Source: Candidatus Hydrogenedentota bacterium (GTDB taxonomy: Bacteria > Hydrogenedentota > Hydrogenedentia > Hydrogenedentiales > GCA-2746185). Taken from it: 6,193 bases of DNA. The DNA is taken from contig DTSJ01000002.1 in NCBI GenBank assembly GCA_012965445.1, forward strand, positions 1 through 6,193, read 5' to 3'. The notes under the pieces are model-generated. The model saw only the letters and a program-made list of their open reading frames with translations. It was not told where the DNA came from and searched no databases. A program made the translations under genes and the position numbers. Below, piece after piece: positions 5,531-6,193 of the stretch (position 1 is the first letter of the stretch; every line of letters begins with the position of its first letter).

Positions 5531-6193
5531 ATGATAAGTGAAGATTTTGTAATACCGACGTGGGTAAAAATTGAAGACGGCTTCACGGACACGTATGCAC
5601 GATTTGCGGTGGAACCGTTTGAGCGCGGCTATGGAACGACAGTAGGGAACTCGATGCGTCGCGTTCTGCTGGCGTCGTTATCCGGTGCTGCCGTGACAGC
5701 CGTTCGATTTGAAAATATTACGCACGAGTTTTCGGCGATTCCGGGTGTACATGAAGATCTGACGACGGTCGTGCTGAATTTGAAGCAGTGTGAGCTGAGC
5801 ATGACTGAGGGTGATTCGATCATCTTTACCCATGTGTTTAAGGGCGTCGGCGAGTTGACGGCTGGTGACCTGTTCGCTGGCCAGGATAAAGCAGTTTGCC
5901 ATAACCCGGACCATGTATTGCTGACCTCGACGAACAAGACTACGAAACTGGAACTGGAGATTAAGGTTGCTCGCGGTCGCGGTTATGTGACGGCGGACAA
6001 GTTTGAGCTTGATCATGCGCCTCTCGGTACCGTTTACCTGGACGCGAACTTCTCGCCGATCACGAAAGTGAATTTCCTGGTGGAAGATGCGCGTGTGGGT
6101 CAGACGACTGATTATGATCGTTTGTTGCTTGATATTTGGACGAACGGAGCTATCGCTCCAGAAGACGCGGTTCCCCATCTTCAACACGCGCGT
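5531..6193 (+). CDS. rpoA: DNA-directed RNA polymerase subunit alpha, N-terminal part (3' end outside window)
   Basis: The frame is open from ATG to the window edge and gives 221 residues, covering nearly all of the alpha N-terminal domain. This domain dimerises and is the platform on which beta and beta' assemble. Signatures are FAVEPFERGYGTTVGNSMRRVLLASL (25-50, given in outline), with Arg43-Arg44 matching the conserved Arg pair of E. coli; then GAAVTAVRFENITHEFSAIPG, HEDLTTVVLNLKQ, RGRGYVTADK, FSPITKVNFLVEDARVGQTTDYD and LDIWTNGAIAPEDAV. The C-terminal domain that contacts activators and UP elements lies beyond the window. AAAGGA at 5517-5522 is 8 bases upstream and supports the ATG. The gene follows rpsK without rpsD; rplQ is the expected next gene, outside the window. 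Confidence 0.97.
   Translation, partial: MISEDFVIPTWVKIEDGFTDTYARFAVEPFERGYGTTVGNSMRRVLLASLSGAAVTAVRFENITHEFSAIPGVHEDLTTVVLNLKQCELSMTEGDSIIFTHVFKGVGELTAGDLFAGQDKAVCHNPDHVLLTSTNKTTKLELEIKVARGRGYVTADKFELDHAPLGTVYLDANFSPITKVNFLVEDARVGQTTDYDRLLLDIWTNGAIAPEDAVPHLQHAR

Overview
This window is one uninterrupted stretch of the bacterial spc/alpha ribosomal-protein supercluster, all on the + strand: rplF (3' end), rplR, rpsE, rplO, secY, adk, map, rpmJ, rpsM, rpsK and rpoA (5' part, running off the right edge). Every gene is a recognisable housekeeping family member with its key residues. Eight genes are complete within the long reading frames. A ninth, rpmJ (37 residues), is short but unmistakable. 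The two edge genes are cut by the window boundary.

Layout. Positions 1-1662 hold the translation part of the spc operon (L6, L18, S5, L15). Positions 1663-3683 hold the secretion channel SecY and adenylate kinase, both starting with TTG. Positions 3687-4496 hold methionine aminopeptidase. A 51-base spacer rich in predicted hairpins follows, then L36, S13, S11, a 71-base spacer and the RNA polymerase alpha subunit. Gaps are otherwise 0 to 42 bases. No intrinsic terminator (stable stem plus T run) is visible, which fits one long polycistronic transcript. No stretch over 300 bases lacks a gene, and I saw no mobile element, tRNA, rRNA or CRISPR.

The genes serve linked jobs: ribosome subunits, the channel that receives nascent membrane and secreted proteins, the enzyme that trims the initiator methionine, a nucleotide-balancing kinase, and the core of RNA polymerase.

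Organism. The order secY-adk-map-rpmJ-rpsM-rpsK-rpoA is bacterial. Three genes often found in this cluster are missing from their usual slots: rpmD (L30) between rpsE and rplO, infA (IF1) between map and rpmJ, and rpsD (S4) between rpsK and rpoA. Lack of rpmD and an rpsK-rpoA junction without rpsD also occur in Chlamydia. Together with the sequence character of the proteins this makes a member of the PVC group (for example Verrucomicrobiota, Kiritimatiellota or Lentisphaerota) my tentative guess; a tree would be needed to settle it.

I found no new biological system here. The points most worth a second look are the structured map-rpmJ junction where infA would be expected, the extra C-terminal tail of Map, the possible promoter before rpoA, an altered cysteine spacing in the Adk lid, and a substitution in a normally near-invariant S13 motif.
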